Assembly (NCBI RefSeq): GCF_001696615.3
Contig: NZ_CP032279.1
Location: forward strand, 1,674,001 to 1,738,000
From: Acinetobacter sp. WCHAc010034
GTDB taxonomy: Bacteria > Pseudomonadota > Gammaproteobacteria > Pseudomonadales > Moraxellaceae
Length of the DNA: 64,000 nt
Direction: 5' to 3'
Each line of letters opens with the position of its first letter. Position 1 is the stretch's first letter. Under the pieces are notes generated by a model. The model saw only the letters and a program-made list of their open reading frames with translations, did no database searches and had not been told where the DNA came from. Both the position numbers and the translations under genes were made by a program. Positions 18,724 through 27,328 of this stretch are shown in pieces.

Positions 18724-20118
18724 TTATTCTATGCGCTCGCCGTGCTGGCTCAAGTCCAGGCCCATGCGTTCATCATCAGACGCAACGCGGATGCCGATCG
18801 CCAGATCAATCACTTTCAGGATCACGAAAGTCAGTACAGCGGAGTAAGCGATGGTTGCCAAAACGCCTTCCACCTGAACCCACAGCTGATGCATCATGTC
18901 CGTTGGCGCCTTGTCGCCCATAATGAACGGGCTGGCGAAGAATGCGGTCAGGATCGCGCCGACAATGCCGCCGACACCGTGCAGGCCAAAGGCGTCTAAA
19001 GAGTCATCCGCTTTCAGGGCGCGCTTCAGCGCTGTAATGCCCCAGAAGCACACTACGCCGCCAATCAGGCCCATGGCCATCGCGCCGCCGACAGTGACAA
19101 AACCGGCTGCCGGCGTAATCACCACCAGGCCTGCGACTGCGCCGGATGCGCCGCCTAGGACTGAAGATTTGCCGCGCACCACTTTTTCAGTGATCAGCCA
19201 GGCCGCCGCCGCCGCTGCAGCAGCCACTTGCGTCGCCACCAAAGCATAGCCTGCTGAGCCGTTGGCGCCCAGAGCCGAACCGCCGTTGAAGCCGAACCAG
19301 CCAACCCAAACCAGGCTTGCGCCAATGACCGTCAGGGTTAAGTTATGCGGCGCCATCGACTCGCGGCCCAAGCCCATGCGCTTGCCCAGCATGTAGGCAG
19401 CCACCAGGCCGGCGACGCCTGAGTTAATATGCACCACCGTACCGCCGGCGAAATCCAGCGCGCCATCGCTTCCGAGCCAGCCGCCGCCCCATACCCAGTG
19501 AGTAATCGGCGCGTACACAACCACCGACCAGACGGTAATGAAAGCCACGAAAGCGCCGAATTTCATGCGTTCCGCAATTGAACCGGTAATGATCGCCACG
19601 GTAATGATGGCAAAAGTCATTTGGAAAATAACAAACAGAATTTCAGGAATAGTTCCAGTCAGCGCATCTGTGCCGATGCCGGCCAGCATCAGCTTATCCA
19701 GCCCGCCAACAAATGCATTGCCCCCGCTGAACGCCAGCGTATAGCCAACCGCCACCCAGGTAATGCTGACAATGGCCGCCGCCACAAAGCTGTGCGCCAT
19801 TGTGCTTAAGACGTTTTTCTTGCGGACCATGCCGCCGTAGAACAGCGCCAAGCCCGGAATGGTCATGAGCAGAACCAGTGCGGTGGAAACCAGAATCCAT
19901 GCGGTGTCGCCGGTGTCCAGTTTCGGCGCTTCCGCTGCAGGCGCTGGCGCAGCTTCAGCCGTAACGGCCGGCGCTTCCGCGGCAGGAATTAAAGCGGTGC
20001 TGTCAGCCGCTGCGGCAATTTCTGAAGAGGCTGGCGCTGTTGCGGCTTGTTCAGCCCATGCAGCAGAACCGCCTAAAAGTGCGCCAGATAGACTGAGCGC
20101 AATCAGTATTTTTTTCAT
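18724..20118 (-). CDS. amtB: Ammonium transporter AmtB
   Basis: A trimeric inner-membrane ammonium channel of 464 residues. It starts with a cleavable signal peptide (cut near AWA-EQAAT), then an Ala/Pro/Glu-rich periplasmic segment of about 45 residues and eleven membrane helices. Signatures include LFYGGMVRKKNVLSTM, FQMTFAIITVAI, the helix with HWVWGGGWLG, GGTVVHINSGVAG and GLHGVGGIVGAI, with the twin pore histidines. The glnK gene lies 61 bases upstream on the same strand, the standard glnK-amtB operon that is induced under nitrogen limitation. The extended acidic segment after the signal peptide is longer than in E. coli. Confidence 0.95.
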   Translation of the reverse strand: MKKILIALSLSGALLGGSAAWAEQAATAPASSEIAAAADSTALIPAAEAPAVTAEAAPAPAAEAPKLDTGDTAWILVSTALVLLMTIPGLALFYGGMVRKKNVLSTMAHSFVAAAIVSITWVAVGYTLAFSGGNAFVGGLDKLMLAGIGTDALTGTIPEILFVIFQMTFAIITVAIITGSIAERMKFGAFVAFITVWSVVVYAPITHWVWGGGWLGSDGALDFAGGTVVHINSGVAGLVAAYMLGKRMGLGRESMAPHNLTLTVIGASLVWVGWFGFNGGSALGANGSAGYALVATQVAAAAAAAAWLITEKVVRGKSSVLGGASGAVAGLVVITPAAGFVTVGGAMAMGLIGGVVCFWGITALKRALKADDSLDAFGLHGVGGIVGAILTAFFASPFIMGDKAPTDMMHQLWVQVEGVLATIAYSAVLTFVILKVIDLAIGIRVASDDERMGLDLSQHGERIE

Positions 20119-20179
20119 TCGTGTCCCCCAACCTTATTTTGTGAGTTATTAGCTACTCAGCAAACTTCGTGCCAATGCC

Positions 20180-20554
<375 letters not shown>

Positions 20555-20559
20555 TTATG

Positions 20560-20576
20560 TTCAATTTTCATGCCAA
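20560..20576 (-). promoter_or_regulatory. Possible sigma54 (-24/-12) promoter of glnK-amtB
   Basis: On the minus strand the sequence TTGGCATGAAAATTGAA has TGGCAT and TTGAA spaced as in TGGCAC-N5-TTGCA. It lies about 42 bases before the glnK start. The -24 element is good; the -12 element has GA where GC is expected, so the call is tentative. Confidence 0.4.
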
Positions 20577-20577
20577 A

Positions 20578-20605
20578 GCGGCTAAGGCCGGGGGAAATTA
20601 GCCGC
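20578..20605. repeat. Inverted repeat upstream of glnK
   Basis: GCGGCTAA and TTAGCCGC form a perfect 8-base dyad with a 12-base spacer, immediately upstream of the -24-like element. It could be a regulator site for glnK-amtB or the end of an unrelated transcript. It does not match the NtrC consensus. Confidence 0.4.
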
Positions 20606-20797
20606 CATCGGCATGAGTTTTATTTATAACCTATTTTCAGCTTCTAATGCGTTTTTTGGGCGCGAAAAATAGACATATTTATCATAAGAATTACCCTATT
20701 AGCGGCCGGACGCCACGATAATTTCATTTCAAATGCTATAGTCTCGCGCAAGGCAATGCTACACTGCCTGCTTATCTGCATCAGATGGACATAAAAA

Positions 20798-21025
20798 ATG
20801 ATTGAAACGCTACTGCACGCCATTTTGCAACAGGTTGAGCAGCCGAAAAAAGATCTGGAGCACAACCTGCGCGCCCTGCTGAACGAAGCGGTCAGCAAAA
20901 TGGATCTGGTTTCCAAAGATGAAATCGAGCGCCAGCGCACGGCGCTGAATAACGCCAACCTGCGCCTGAACGAATTGCTGAAGCAGGTCGAAGCGCTGGA
21001 ATTGAAGCTTCAGAATAAAAAATAA
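20798..21025 (+). CDS. ubiK: Ubiquinone biosynthesis accessory factor UbiK
   Basis: A 75-residue protein of the BMFP (YqiC) family. It is an amphipathic N-terminal region (IETLLHAILQQV) followed by a long trimeric coiled coil (NNANLRLNELLKQVEALELKL). In E. coli UbiK binds UbiJ and lipid and assists aerobic ubiquinone synthesis. Length and the LNEAVSKMDLVSKDEIERQR core match the family well. It precedes comM on the same strand, with a 66-base gap. Confidence 0.88.
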   Translation: MIETLLHAILQQVEQPKKDLEHNLRALLNEAVSKMDLVSKDEIERQRTALNNANLRLNELLKQVEALELKLQNKK

Positions 21026-21091
21026 GCACCTCCTTGGTGCAGCATAAGACGCATAATGATTAAAAAAAATGCACTATAATGGAACAATAAA

Positions 21092-22579
21092 ATGTCTTTT
21101 GCCAAAATTTATACCCGCGGGCTGTTGGGCCTGCATGCCCCGCTGATTGAAGTTGAAGTCCACCTCAGCCACGGCCTGCCCTCTTTAACCATTGTCGGCC
21201 TGGCCGAAGCGGCCGTGCGCGAAAGCAAAGACCGGGTCAGGTCAGCGATTATCAACAGCGGCTTCCAGTTTCCCACCAAGCGCCTGACCATCAACCTTGC
21301 GCCGGCGGACCTGCCCAAAGACGGTTCACGGCTGGACTTGCCCATTGCGCTGGGCATCCTGATCGCTTCCGGCCAGCTGCCGGAACAGGCGGCGGAACAG
21401 CTGGAATTCATTGGCGAACTGGCGCTGGATGGGCATTTACGCCCAGTCAGCGGCACGCTGAGCATTGCAATTGCCTGCCAGCACGCGCAGCACCAGCTGA
21501 TCCTGCCCGAGCAGAATGCGCAGGAAGCCGCGCAGCTGCCGGATTTTACAGTCTTCGCCGCCCGGCATTTAAAGGATGTCTGCGAGCATCTGCGGCAGAC
21601 TGCGCCGCTGGCTCAGTATGCAGCGCCCGGCAGTTCAGACATGCCAGGCTGCCGCTTTGATCTGGCCGATGTCAAAGGCCAGCTGCGCCCGCGGCGCGCT
21701 TTGGAAATCGCCGCTGCCGGCGGCCATTCCCTGCTGTTCAGAGGCCCGCCCGGCACCGGCAAGACCCTGCTGGCCTCACGCCTGTCCGGCATTCTGCCGC
21801 CGCTGAATATGCAGGAAAATCTGGAAGTCGCCAGCATTTATTCTATTGCCAGCGCCAAGCACGATTTTGGCCAACGTCCGTTCCGCGCCCCGCACCATAC
21901 CGCATCCGCAATTGCGCTGGTTGGCGGCGGCTCCAACCCCAAGCCTGGAGAAATTACGCTGGCGCATTTGGGCGTGCTGTTTCTGGATGAGCTGCCGGAA
22001 TTTGACCGGAAAGTGCTGGAAGTCCTGCGCCAGCCTTTAGAGTCGAAAGAAATTGTGATTTCCCGCGCCTCGCGGCAAATCACTTTTCCGGCCAATTTCC
22101 AGCTGATCGCAGCCATGAATCCCTGCCCCTGCGGCTACGCCTTTAATCAGGATGCGCGCTGCCAGTGTTCGCCGGATGCCATCAAGCGCTATCAGAACCG
22201 GATTTCCGGGCCGCTGCTGGACCGCATTGACCTGCATATTGATGTGCCGCACCTGCAGGCGCATGAGCTGCAGGATACGCAGCCGGCAGAACCGTCATCC
22301 GCCGTGCGCGGCCGGGTGCTTCAGGCGTATCAGCTGCAGATGGAGCGGCAGCGGATGGCCAATATGGCGCTCAGCCCGACACAGCTGGAACAGCATGCCG
22401 TTTTGGACAGCGCCGCCCAGCATATGCTGAAGCTGGCGCAGCAGCGCCTGAACCTGTCCGCCCGCGCCTACCACCGCGTGCTGCGCGTAGCCCGCACCAT
22501 TGCCGATCTGGCCCAGGCAGAAAACATTCAAAATCAGCATCTTTCTGAAGCGCTTTCTTACCGCGGGCAAATGCCCTGA
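21092..22579 (+). CDS. comM: ComM / YifB-family AAA+ helicase (magnesium-chelatase-like)
   Basis: A hexameric branch-migration helicase that helps integrate incoming DNA during natural transformation. The protein is 495 residues. The N-terminal ChlI-like domain (1-180) begins SFAKIYTRGLLG. The AAA+ domain has Walker A GPPGTGKT (218-225) and Walker B VLFLDELPEF. A central Cys cluster (NPCPCGYAF, CQCSP) is followed by the C-terminal lid domain. The frame is complete. In A. baumannii this gene is the classic insertion site of AbaR-type resistance islands; here it is uninterrupted. It has a good start and lies after ubiK. Confidence 0.93.
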   Translation: MSFAKIYTRGLLGLHAPLIEVEVHLSHGLPSLTIVGLAEAAVRESKDRVRSAIINSGFQFPTKRLTINLAPADLPKDGSRLDLPIALGILIASGQLPEQAAEQLEFIGELALDGHLRPVSGTLSIAIACQHAQHQLILPEQNAQEAAQLPDFTVFAARHLKDVCEHLRQTAPLAQYAAPGSSDMPGCRFDLADVKGQLRPRRALEIAAAGGHSLLFRGPPGTGKTLLASRLSGILPPLNMQENLEVASIYSIASAKHDFGQRPFRAPHHTASAIALVGGGSNPKPGEITLAHLGVLFLDELPEFDRKVLEVLRQPLESKEIVISRASRQITFPANFQLIAAMNPCPCGYAFNQDARCQCSPDAIKRYQNRISGPLLDRIDLHIDVPHLQAHELQDTQPAEPSSAVRGRVLQAYQLQMERQRMANMALSPTQLEQHAVLDSAAQHMLKLAQQRLNLSARAYHRVLRVARTIADLAQAENIQNQHLSEALSYRGQMP

Positions 22580-22613
22580 CCGCTGCGGCGCGGAAATCAC
22601 CCTGCGGCGGAAT

Positions 22614-22650
22614 AAAAAAAGCCTCCAGAGCAGCGCTCTGAAGGCTTTTT
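22614..22650. terminator. Bidirectional terminator between comM and the TorF-like gene
   Basis: A stem of GCCT-CAGAGC paired with GCTCTG-AGGC (one mismatch) and a three-base loop is flanked by A7 and T5 runs. It serves the two convergent genes. Confidence 0.88.
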
Positions 22651-22664
22651 CAGCATTCAGCAGT

Positions 22665-23429
22665 TTAGAAGGTTTTGGTCAGGGTAAATACCGCGCCGGT
22701 TTCTACGCCGCGGGATGTCGGTTCATAGGCGCCATCTGTATCCATATTGGTGCCCACGGCAGCCAGTTCAGCGGTTGCGCCGGGAACAGATTTAAAGCCG
22801 TAAGTTAGGCCGATTTTCCAGTCCACATAATTATCATCGCCATTGAATGAATATTTTGTTTCATCATCAACCGCTGTATAGCCGACATTTGCCACCCCGC
22901 CGAAACCGCTTGAGCCGAATGGAACCGAGTAGCCCACATTGACATTCCAGCTGTCTGTGCTCACGCCGCCATAATCATTGGTATAGTTCAGATTAGTCAG
23001 CAGGCTATCGCCTTCGGCAATTGCATTGGCGAAGGTCAGTTTTCCGTACAGCTCGGCCCAGTTGAGGTCATTGGCGCTTGGATAGTTATAGTACAGCACG
23101 CCGACGTCCAGCACCGGCTTGCTGCTGAAGCTTTCCAGCTTTACCGCATAGCCGATTGAAGGGTCAAGTTCCAGGCTTGGCGTGCCGCTGCCGAAATTCA
23201 CATTGGAACCCCAAAGTCCAAAATATAAGCCCGAAGCATGCCCTAGGGTGAAGCCTCCCTGCAAAGCCGGATCATTTTGAGTTTGCGTTACGCCGCGGAA
23301 ACGGTAGTCCGTTGTCACTGCAGCGCTTCCGCTGAAAGACAGGCCGAACGGCAATGCTGGCGCTTCCTCAGCAAATACAGCGCCAGAAGCAGCGGTTAAA
23401 GCCGCGGCAGCAAATATTTTCTTCAACAT
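22665..23429 (-). CDS. TorF-family putative outer-membrane porin
   Basis: A 254-residue beta-barrel protein with a signal peptide (MLKKIFAAAALTAASGAVFA). The family (Gcw_chp) is recognised from SAAVTTDYRFRGVTQTQNDPALQGG (shortened to TDYRFRGVTQTQ), LGHASGLYFGLWGSNVNFG, LELDPSIGYA and VLYYNYPSA. The C-terminus ends in Phe, as for BAM-inserted barrels. I chose the ATG at 23429, which has GGGGG at good spacing; a TTG five codons upstream is unlikely. Such genes often lie near glnK-amtB in Gram-negative bacteria, here separated by ubiK and comM. The substrate is unknown. Confidence 0.82.
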   Translation of the reverse strand: MLKKIFAAAALTAASGAVFAEEAPALPFGLSFSGSAAVTTDYRFRGVTQTQNDPALQGGFTLGHASGLYFGLWGSNVNFGSGTPSLELDPSIGYAVKLESFSSKPVLDVGVLYYNYPSANDLNWAELYGKLTFANAIAEGDSLLTNLNYTNDYGGVSTDSWNVNVGYSVPFGSSGFGGVANVGYTAVDDETKYSFNGDDNYVDWKIGLTYGFKSVPGATAELAAVGTNMDTDGAYEPTSRGVETGAVFTLTKTF

Positions 23430-23796
23430 TTCAGAATCCCCCAATAGATTTTATTGACTTACTTTTGACTTGCTTAATAGTTATTAGCAAGCGCTGTGCC
23501 AACTTCAATTTTCCATGCAAGAAAGCCGCGCCCTTTGCTGAAAAAACAGCATATCATACAATTAAACCAATGTTTTTAATCTATTTATTTCAAATACAGG
23601 CATTCAAGGCATGCCGGCTGCCCTAAGCGCCGCTTCAGCCCTTCAGGTCCGGCGTCCTCCGGTTTCCATCCCGCTTCAGGCATGGGCGGCTGATGAAAAA
23701 CGCCTCTTTTTGAGTATGTTTTTTCACCGCACCTTGAGGCGCTGCACAAAAAAAGCGCATAGCCCTGCATTGATGCATATGAGGCTGCTTAGCGTC

Positions 23797-23854
23797 CTGA
23801 ATTCTGGCGGGGCATAAGAAATTGCCCTAAGGTATGGCCAGCCGCAGAATTCAG
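23797..23854. repeat. Inverted repeat with GAATTC in each arm
   Basis: CTGAATTCTG and CAGAATTCAG are exact reverse complements separated by 38 bases. Each arm holds a GAATTC hexamer, the site attributed to AamA-type methylation. Confidence 0.6.
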
Positions 23855-24085
23855 CCACAATTCACATAATTCATGGCCCGCAGCCAAGCGGCAGAATACA
23901 GCCTGCTGCAAACCTGAATTTTTATACCATTTTTTAAAATAACTTGTATCTGCTGGCTATTTCCAGGTTCATCCGCAGCTGCAGACCATAAGCCTGACGC
24001 ATAGATTTCATGGCGATTTAATGTTCAGCTGAGCTGCGCTGAAAGCCCCGAAGTGCAGGCTTTTGATCAGATATTCGCCATTCAG

Positions 24086-24105
24086 TTGCGCCTGAACAGG
24101 CGCAA
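24086..24105. repeat. Perfect hairpin in the spacer before the OprD-type porin
   Basis: TTGCGCCTG and CAGGCGCAA are perfect complements two bases apart, effectively an 8-bp stem with a GAAC tetraloop. There is no T run, so it is not a standard terminator. Confidence 0.5.
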
Positions 24106-24333
24106 AACCGGGCAATTGTCAACCAAAAGTGAAAATTATGCTTTTGTTTTTACTAAAAATTCAAAGCAATAAATTTTTTTAAAAATTTCAGCAATATAAG
24201 CATGCGTGCAGTTCATCTGAAAAGCGAATAACTTTAGTGTAATAAAGTCAATAAAAATGGTATGTTTTTAATGGATACTTATACAATTCAACTGCTATTT
24301 TACTATATCTTTTTTGCATGAGGCGCTCTCCCA

Positions 24334-25656
24334 ATGCTAAAACCGCAACAGCTTACACTCGCGTTACTCATTAACGCTGCTTTAATTTCTACTGTATATG
24401 CAAGTGAACAAAGCGAAGCTAAAGGCTTTGTTGAAGATGCTGAAGGCTCTGTGCTGTTCCGTACCGGCTATATCAACCGCGATAAAAAAACCCCAGGTGT
24501 GAAAGACCAAAGCTCATATGCGCAGTCTGCAATTTTTGATTTGGACTCCGGCTATACCAAAGGCGTTGTCGGTTTTGGCGTGGGCGCTGTAGGTGATGCG
24601 TCATTCAAGCTTGGCAGCAATAAAAACGCCGGCAACCAGATGATTCCGCGTGAAACATTGAATGGCAAAAAACAAGCTGGCGACACTTATGATCACTGGG
24701 CGCGCGGCGGCGCCAATGTAAAAGCGCGCATTTCCAATACTGAAGTGCGCTACGGTACCCAAGTTTTAGACTTGCCTGTCCTTGCCAGCAACACGGGCCG
24801 CATGGTGCCTGAATATTTTGAAGGCGTGCTGGCCACCAGCCGTGAAATTAACGGACTGGAACTGACAGCCGGTAAATTTACCAAAAACCAAATGTCGCAC
24901 CAGATCAATACCGACGGCAACAATTTAGACCGCGCTGTAGTTTGGGGCGCAAAATACAAATTCAGCGACGCCCTAAATGCCTCTTACTATGGCCTGGACA
25001 GCAAAAATGCGCTAGACCGTCATTATGTCAATGCCAACTATAAGCAAGCTTTGGCTAATGGCAGCTCCTTGACTTATGATTTCAGCGGCTATCATACAAA
25101 ATTTGATAAAAATGCTGTAACTTATTCTGCGACTGGTGAATTAGCATCAAATTACGCTGATACTGGCGTTGCTGGCGTAGAAAAAACCAATAATATCTGG
25201 GCTATTTCTGGCGCCTATAACCAAGGCCCGCATAACATCATGCTGGCTTACCAGCAAAACACAGGCAATGTCGGCTATGACTACGGCCAGAATGCTGACG
25301 GCTTCCAAAGCGTCTACTTGCCAAACTCATATCTGTCTGACTTTATCGGCAACCATGAAAAATCCGCACAAGTTCAATACAACTTGGATTTCGGCAAATT
25401 AGGCGTTCCGGGCCTGAACTGGACCACTGCCTATGTTTACGGCTGGGACATCAAAGTTGCCGGCACTGCGGAAGAAGGCAAGGAACAAGAGTTCTTTAAC
25501 CAAGTGAAGTACACGGTGCAAAGCGGTTTTGCCAAAGACGCCAGCCTGCGTGTGCGCAACTCCTACTACCGCGCAAACGATGTTTATAACGGCCCTTACA
25601 TCGGCGATACCAACGAATGGCGCTTATTCCTTGATATCCCTGTAAAATTGTTTTAA
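24334..25656 (+). CDS. OprD-family outer-membrane porin
   Basis: A 440-residue beta-barrel channel for small nutrients such as basic amino acids or aromatic acids. Signal peptide MLKPQQLTLALLINAALISTVYA (cut after YA, 20-23) is followed by the OprD-type start GFVEDAEGSVLFRTGYINRDKK. Family marks are DLDSGYTKGVVGFGVGA, RISNTEVRYGTQVLDLPVLASNTGRM (VRYGTQ) and the C-terminal RLFLDIPVKLF with terminal Phe. The codons are AT-richer than in neighbours, as usual for highly expressed surface proteins. GAGG lies 9 bases before the ATG. The true substrate is not deducible. It is monocistronic, with its own terminator. Confidence 0.87.
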   Translation: MLKPQQLTLALLINAALISTVYASEQSEAKGFVEDAEGSVLFRTGYINRDKKTPGVKDQSSYAQSAIFDLDSGYTKGVVGFGVGAVGDASFKLGSNKNAGNQMIPRETLNGKKQAGDTYDHWARGGANVKARISNTEVRYGTQVLDLPVLASNTGRMVPEYFEGVLATSREINGLELTAGKFTKNQMSHQINTDGNNLDRAVVWGAKYKFSDALNASYYGLDSKNALDRHYVNANYKQALANGSSLTYDFSGYHTKFDKNAVTYSATGELASNYADTGVAGVEKTNNIWAISGAYNQGPHNIMLAYQQNTGNVGYDYGQNADGFQSVYLPNSYLSDFIGNHEKSAQVQYNLDFGKLGVPGLNWTTAYVYGWDIKVAGTAEEGKEQEFFNQVKYTVQSGFAKDASLRVRNSYYRANDVYNGPYIGDTNEWRLFLDIPVKLF

Positions 25657-25677
25657 TTCCCGGTGAATTAAGGCGGT

Positions 25678-25708
25678 AAAAAAACCTGCACACTGTGCAG
25701 GTTTTTTT
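25678..25708 (+). terminator. Terminator of the OprD-type gene
   Basis: A perfect AAAACCTGCAC / GTGCAGGTTTT stem is followed by a T run. The flanking A run also allows use by ppa from the other side. Confidence 0.9.
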
Positions 25709-25745
25709 ATTCAGGCTTTGCTAAGCACGCCGGAATTCACAGCAA

Positions 25746-26282
25746 TTATTTATTTGCTTCTTTATACGCTTCGATTGAGCTCAAAACTTCCTGCTTAGCG
25801 ACTTCAGAACCTTCCCAGCCGCTGAGCTTAACCCATTTGCCCGCTTCAAGGTCTTTATAATGGGCAAAGAAGTGCTCAACTTGCTTGATCAGCAGCTCAG
25901 GAAGATCGGTATATTCCTGAACATCTTTATACAGCGGCGTTAATTTTTCGTGCGGCACTGCAATCAGTTTCGCATCAATGCCGCCGTCATCTTCCATATT
26001 CAGCTTGCCTACCGGGCGGCAGCGGATGACTGAGCCTGGCTCTACCGGATGCGGCGTTACCACCAGAACGTCCAGCGGGTCACCGTCAAGAGACAAAGTG
26101 TTCGGCACATAGCCGTAGTTCGCCGGGTAGAACATTGCTGTGCCCATGAAACGGTCTACGAATAATGCATCCGAATCTTTATCAATTTCGTATTTAATTG
26201 GCGCTGCGTTTGCAGGAATTTCAATGATGACATAGATGTCATTCGGCGCATCTTTACCCGCTGGGATATTGCTGTAGCTCAT
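25746..26282 (-). CDS. ppa: Inorganic pyrophosphatase
   Basis: A soluble hexameric enzyme that hydrolyses pyrophosphate to drive biosynthesis, 178 residues. The signature DGDPLDV (metal-binding aspartates) is present, together with [26 protein letters not shown] and the C-terminal [15 protein letters not shown] chose the ATG at 26282 (MSYSNIPAG), which matches E. coli Ppa length; an in-frame start at 26324 would add 14 residues not found in the family. Codon use suggests high expression. Confidence 0.95.
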   Translation of the reverse strand: MSYSNIPAGKDAPNDIYVIIEIPANAAPIKYEIDKDSDALFVDRFMGTAMFYPANYGYVPNTLSLDGDPLDVLVVTPHPVEPGSVIRCRPVGKLNMEDDGGIDAKLIAVPHEKLTPLYKDVQEYTDLPELLIKQVEHFFAHYKDLEAGKWVKLSGWEGSEVAKQEVLSSIEAYKEANK

Positions 26283-26399
26283 AGCATTGCTCTTTAACAA
26301 GTTAAGTCTTTTAAACCGGCACAATTATAACGGTTTTTGCGGATTTTTTTCTGATTTTGCATTTCAGCGTCAAAATTTTCGCCAAACTGTGGGCGCAGC

Positions 26400-26798
26400 T
26401 TAGGTTATTTTAATAATGATCAGCAGCAGGCAGACCGGGCAAAGCATGGACAGCGTCCAGATAATCGAGCGCAAAGCAGCCCAATTGGCCAGATAGCAAA
26501 TGCCGTAAATAATCCGCAGCACAATATAAGCGATGCCCAGCGTCATGGTGAAGCTTTGCGGAATGACCATGTACTCCGCCATTAAAACCGCGCCTACAAA
26601 TAAAGGCAGGCTTTCAAAACTGTTCTGCTGCGCGGCGTGCGCCCGGCTGGCCAGGCCCTCTGTGCGGGCTAAAAACGCTCTGGGGTTCTGATTGTCCCGC
26701 GCTGTAAAGCCTGCAGCCTTTTTTGCAATGAAAGTGAAAACATAAGGCAGTAAGCAGGCGCCTAAAATGAGATAGATGATCCCACTTATGCTGTGCAT
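26400..26798 (-). CDS. MAPEG-family membrane protein
   Basis: A 132-residue protein with four membrane helices. The family marker is RTEGLASRAHAAQQNSFESLPLFVG-like sequence (here TEGLASRAHAAQQNSFE, with the family's Arg, Asn and Glu). Eukaryotic MAPEG proteins handle glutathione and eicosanoids; bacterial members of this subgroup have no firm function. It lies alone on the minus strand between ppa and a divergent small membrane gene. The C-terminal helix carries PVCLLLIIIKIT. Confidence 0.85.
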   Translation of the reverse strand: MHSISGIIYLILGACLLPYVFTFIAKKAAGFTARDNQNPRAFLARTEGLASRAHAAQQNSFESLPLFVGAVLMAEYMVIPQSFTMTLGIAYIVLRIIYGICYLANWAALRSIIWTLSMLCPVCLLLIIIKIT

Positions 26799-26903
26799 GC
26801 GTTTTTTCTCTGAAAGAATTTATAAGCGCCATCATAGCATGGCAATTCATCAATAAATTTTGTTAAATAGGGTGTTTTCATTAATTATGCAGGTAAGCCG
26901 GAT

Positions 26904-27284
26904 ATGGTCAGTCCAGATCAAAAAGAAATGCTCGATGTGCTGGAACAGCAGCGCCTGAATCAGCTGCAGGTTGACCGCGTTTTAAAAATTGTCATTCCGG
27001 TAACGGCTTTCCTGCTGACGGTAATTTGCGCCAATATGAATATCTGGTCCACCATTTTCACCTTCATTGTGCTGTGGGTTGCCTTCTATGCGGTCTCCAT
27101 CAAGCGCTGGCCCCTGTGGCACTGGGTGATTGCGATTGCCGTCTACTGCATTATTGACAATGTACTCAGCCACGGCGAATTCCAGCAGCGCCAGTTCGGC
27201 CTGCAGTTCGGCGCCATGTTTATTTTCCTGGGCATTTTCGGCGTGGGCCGGCGCTATTTCGACCGCTGGCTGATGAAGAAATAA
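26904..27284 (+). CDS. Small hypothetical membrane protein
   Basis: A 126-residue protein with a 25-residue polar N-terminal region (MVSPDQKEMLDVLEQQRLNQ) and three or four hydrophobic helices (about 28-45, 48-65, 70-88, 98-115), ending in a basic tail. I do not recognise a family. It is divergent from the MAPEG gene with 105 bases between starts, and ends at a strong terminator. Codon use and the clear hydrophobic periodicity support it as real. Confidence 0.75.
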   Translation: MVSPDQKEMLDVLEQQRLNQLQVDRVLKIVIPVTAFLLTVICANMNIWSTIFTFIVLWVAFYAVSIKRWPLWHWVIAIAVYCIIDNVLSHGEFQQRQFGLQFGAMFIFLGIFGVGRRYFDRWLMKK

Positions 27285-27289
27285 GCATA

Positions 27290-27315
27290 AAAAAAGCGCC
27301 CGGAGGCGCTTTTTT
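27290..27315. terminator. Bidirectional terminator between the small membrane gene and fadD
   Basis: AAAAAAGCGCC and GGCGCTTTTTT form a perfect stem around CGGA. It serves both convergent genes. Confidence 0.9.
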
Positions 27316-27328
27316 CATGCGGCATGAA

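Larger units (their letters stand above)
23430..24333. other. 904-base spacer with no supported gene
   Basis: Short frames on both strands here lack ribosome sites and codon bias. The spacer holds a perfect inverted repeat of two GAATTC-centred decamers (23797-23806 and 23845-23854), a hairpin with 9-base arms (24086-24105) and, in its right third, very AT-rich DNA that should contain the promoter of the OprD-type porin gene. I see no transposase remnant. Confidence 0.6.

Noticed and set aside
23585..23817. Two small overlapping frames in the spacer before the OprD-type gene
   Set aside because: Neither has a ribosome site, and the reading is not supported by codon use; both cross the region of inverted repeats.
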